Shown here: positions 50,369 to 50,487 of the stretch, piece by piece
Numbering within the stretch: position 1 is the first letter of the stretch
How the letters are laid out: every line of letters begins with the position of its first letter
From: Bacillota bacterium
GTDB taxonomy: Bacteria; Bacillota; Clostridia; Lachnospirales; Lachnospiraceae
Direction of reading: 5' to 3'
Length of the DNA stretch: 50,487 nt
NCBI GenBank assembly: GCA_023386315.1
Contig: JAEWJZ010000015.1
Coordinates: 1-50,487 of the forward strand
Notes under the pieces: model-generated
Seen by the model: only the letters and a program-made list of their open reading frames with translations
Database searches by the model: none
Told to the model about the DNA's origin: nothing
Translations under genes and position numbers: made by a program

Positions 50369-50487
50369 GTTGCTCCTGAAGCAGCAAAGGAAAAAAGCAC
50401 TTTGAAAACAGAAGATTGAACAGTATGTAAAACCCTGAAAATTCTAATAATAAGCTGCGTTTGAGCGGCTTTGAATGAGAAATTCAG
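50369..50487 (+). other. Probable 16S rRNA operon leader (truncated by window)
   Basis: The sequence after P2 contains 'GCACTTTGAAAACAGAA' and an 'AACAGTATGTAAAACCCTGA' stretch typical of leaders before 16S genes in clostridia, with GCTGCGTTTGAGCGGC able to fold. The 16S gene would begin beyond the right edge. It could precede another stable RNA instead. Confidence 0.65.

Noticed and set aside
50099..50400. Short minus-strand frames in the rRNA-type promoter region
   Set aside because: They run through the promoter boxes, are AT-rich and Phe-rich, and lack ribosome sites.

Overview
The window is a motility and chemotaxis island from a low-to-moderate GC Gram-positive anaerobe, most likely a Lachnospiraceae-type Clostridium. 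The evidence is the Bacillus/Clostridium-type content (FliY with CheC modules, CheC, CheD, a CheV-type protein, FlbD, the flgM-flgN-flgK-flgL-DUF6470-fliW-csrA block), strong AGGAGG ribosome sites, choline-binding-like wall repeats, and an rRNA-type leader at the right edge. I infer the family; I cannot name a species.

Layout. (1) Positions 1-23.9 kb, + strand: one long early/middle flagellar operon, fliG(partial)-fliH-fliI-fliJ-fliK-flgD-(TIGR02530-type)-flgE-flbD-motA-motB-fliM-cheY-flgC-like-fliY-fliO-fliP-fliQ-fliR-flhB-flhA-sigma28-flgF-flgG-cheC-cheD-cheV-like-EAL/HDOD. (2) 23.9-24.2 kb: a 266-bp non-coding element with 19-bp perfect terminal inverted repeats and a 6-bp target duplication, inserted in the loop of what looks like the earlier terminator. 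(3) 24.2-25.9 kb, - strand: a ParA/Soj ATPase followed by a repeat-containing protein with a C-terminal ComFB domain. (4) 26.1-29.6 kb, + strand: fliD-fliS-FliT-like. (5) 29.6-31.7 kb: a secreted C39-like peptidase (-) and a degenerate nucleotidyltransferase-like gene (+), divergent from two sigma28-like promoters that appear to share one -35 TTAA. (6) 31.7-36.9 kb, - strand: flgM-flgN-flgK-flgL-DUF6470-fliW-csrA behind a sigma28-like promoter. (7) 37.0-41.7 kb, - strand: cheA-cheW-cheR-cheB. (8) 41.8-47.5 kb, + strand: a FliK/YlqG-like protein, an FlhB C-terminal-domain protein, a PilZ protein, two secreted wall-binding paralogues and a lytic transglycosylase. (9) 47.6-49.8 kb, - strand: a FapA/DUF342 protein and a CheY-like regulator. 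(10) 49.8-50.5 kb: non-coding, ending in tandem sigmaA-type promoters and a leader that probably precedes a 16S rRNA gene just outside the window.

Together the genes build the basal body, export gate, hook, stator and switch, then (through sigma28, FlgM and FliW-CsrA) the hook-filament junction, cap and filament-stage chaperones, with nearly the whole chemotaxis pathway (CheA, W, B, R, C, D, V, Y). FliL, FlhF and FlhG are missing from their usual places, and no flagellin or receptor gene is present. The ParA-ComFB pair, the degenerate EAL-HDOD protein and the PilZ protein suggest a c-di-nucleotide and positioning layer, but that is inference. The most unusual items are the inverted-repeat element inside a terminator, the ParA-ComFB module with its 33-bp coding repeats and palindromic operator candidate, the hook protein with an inserted coiled coil, and FliY with two internal FliM-N-like motifs.
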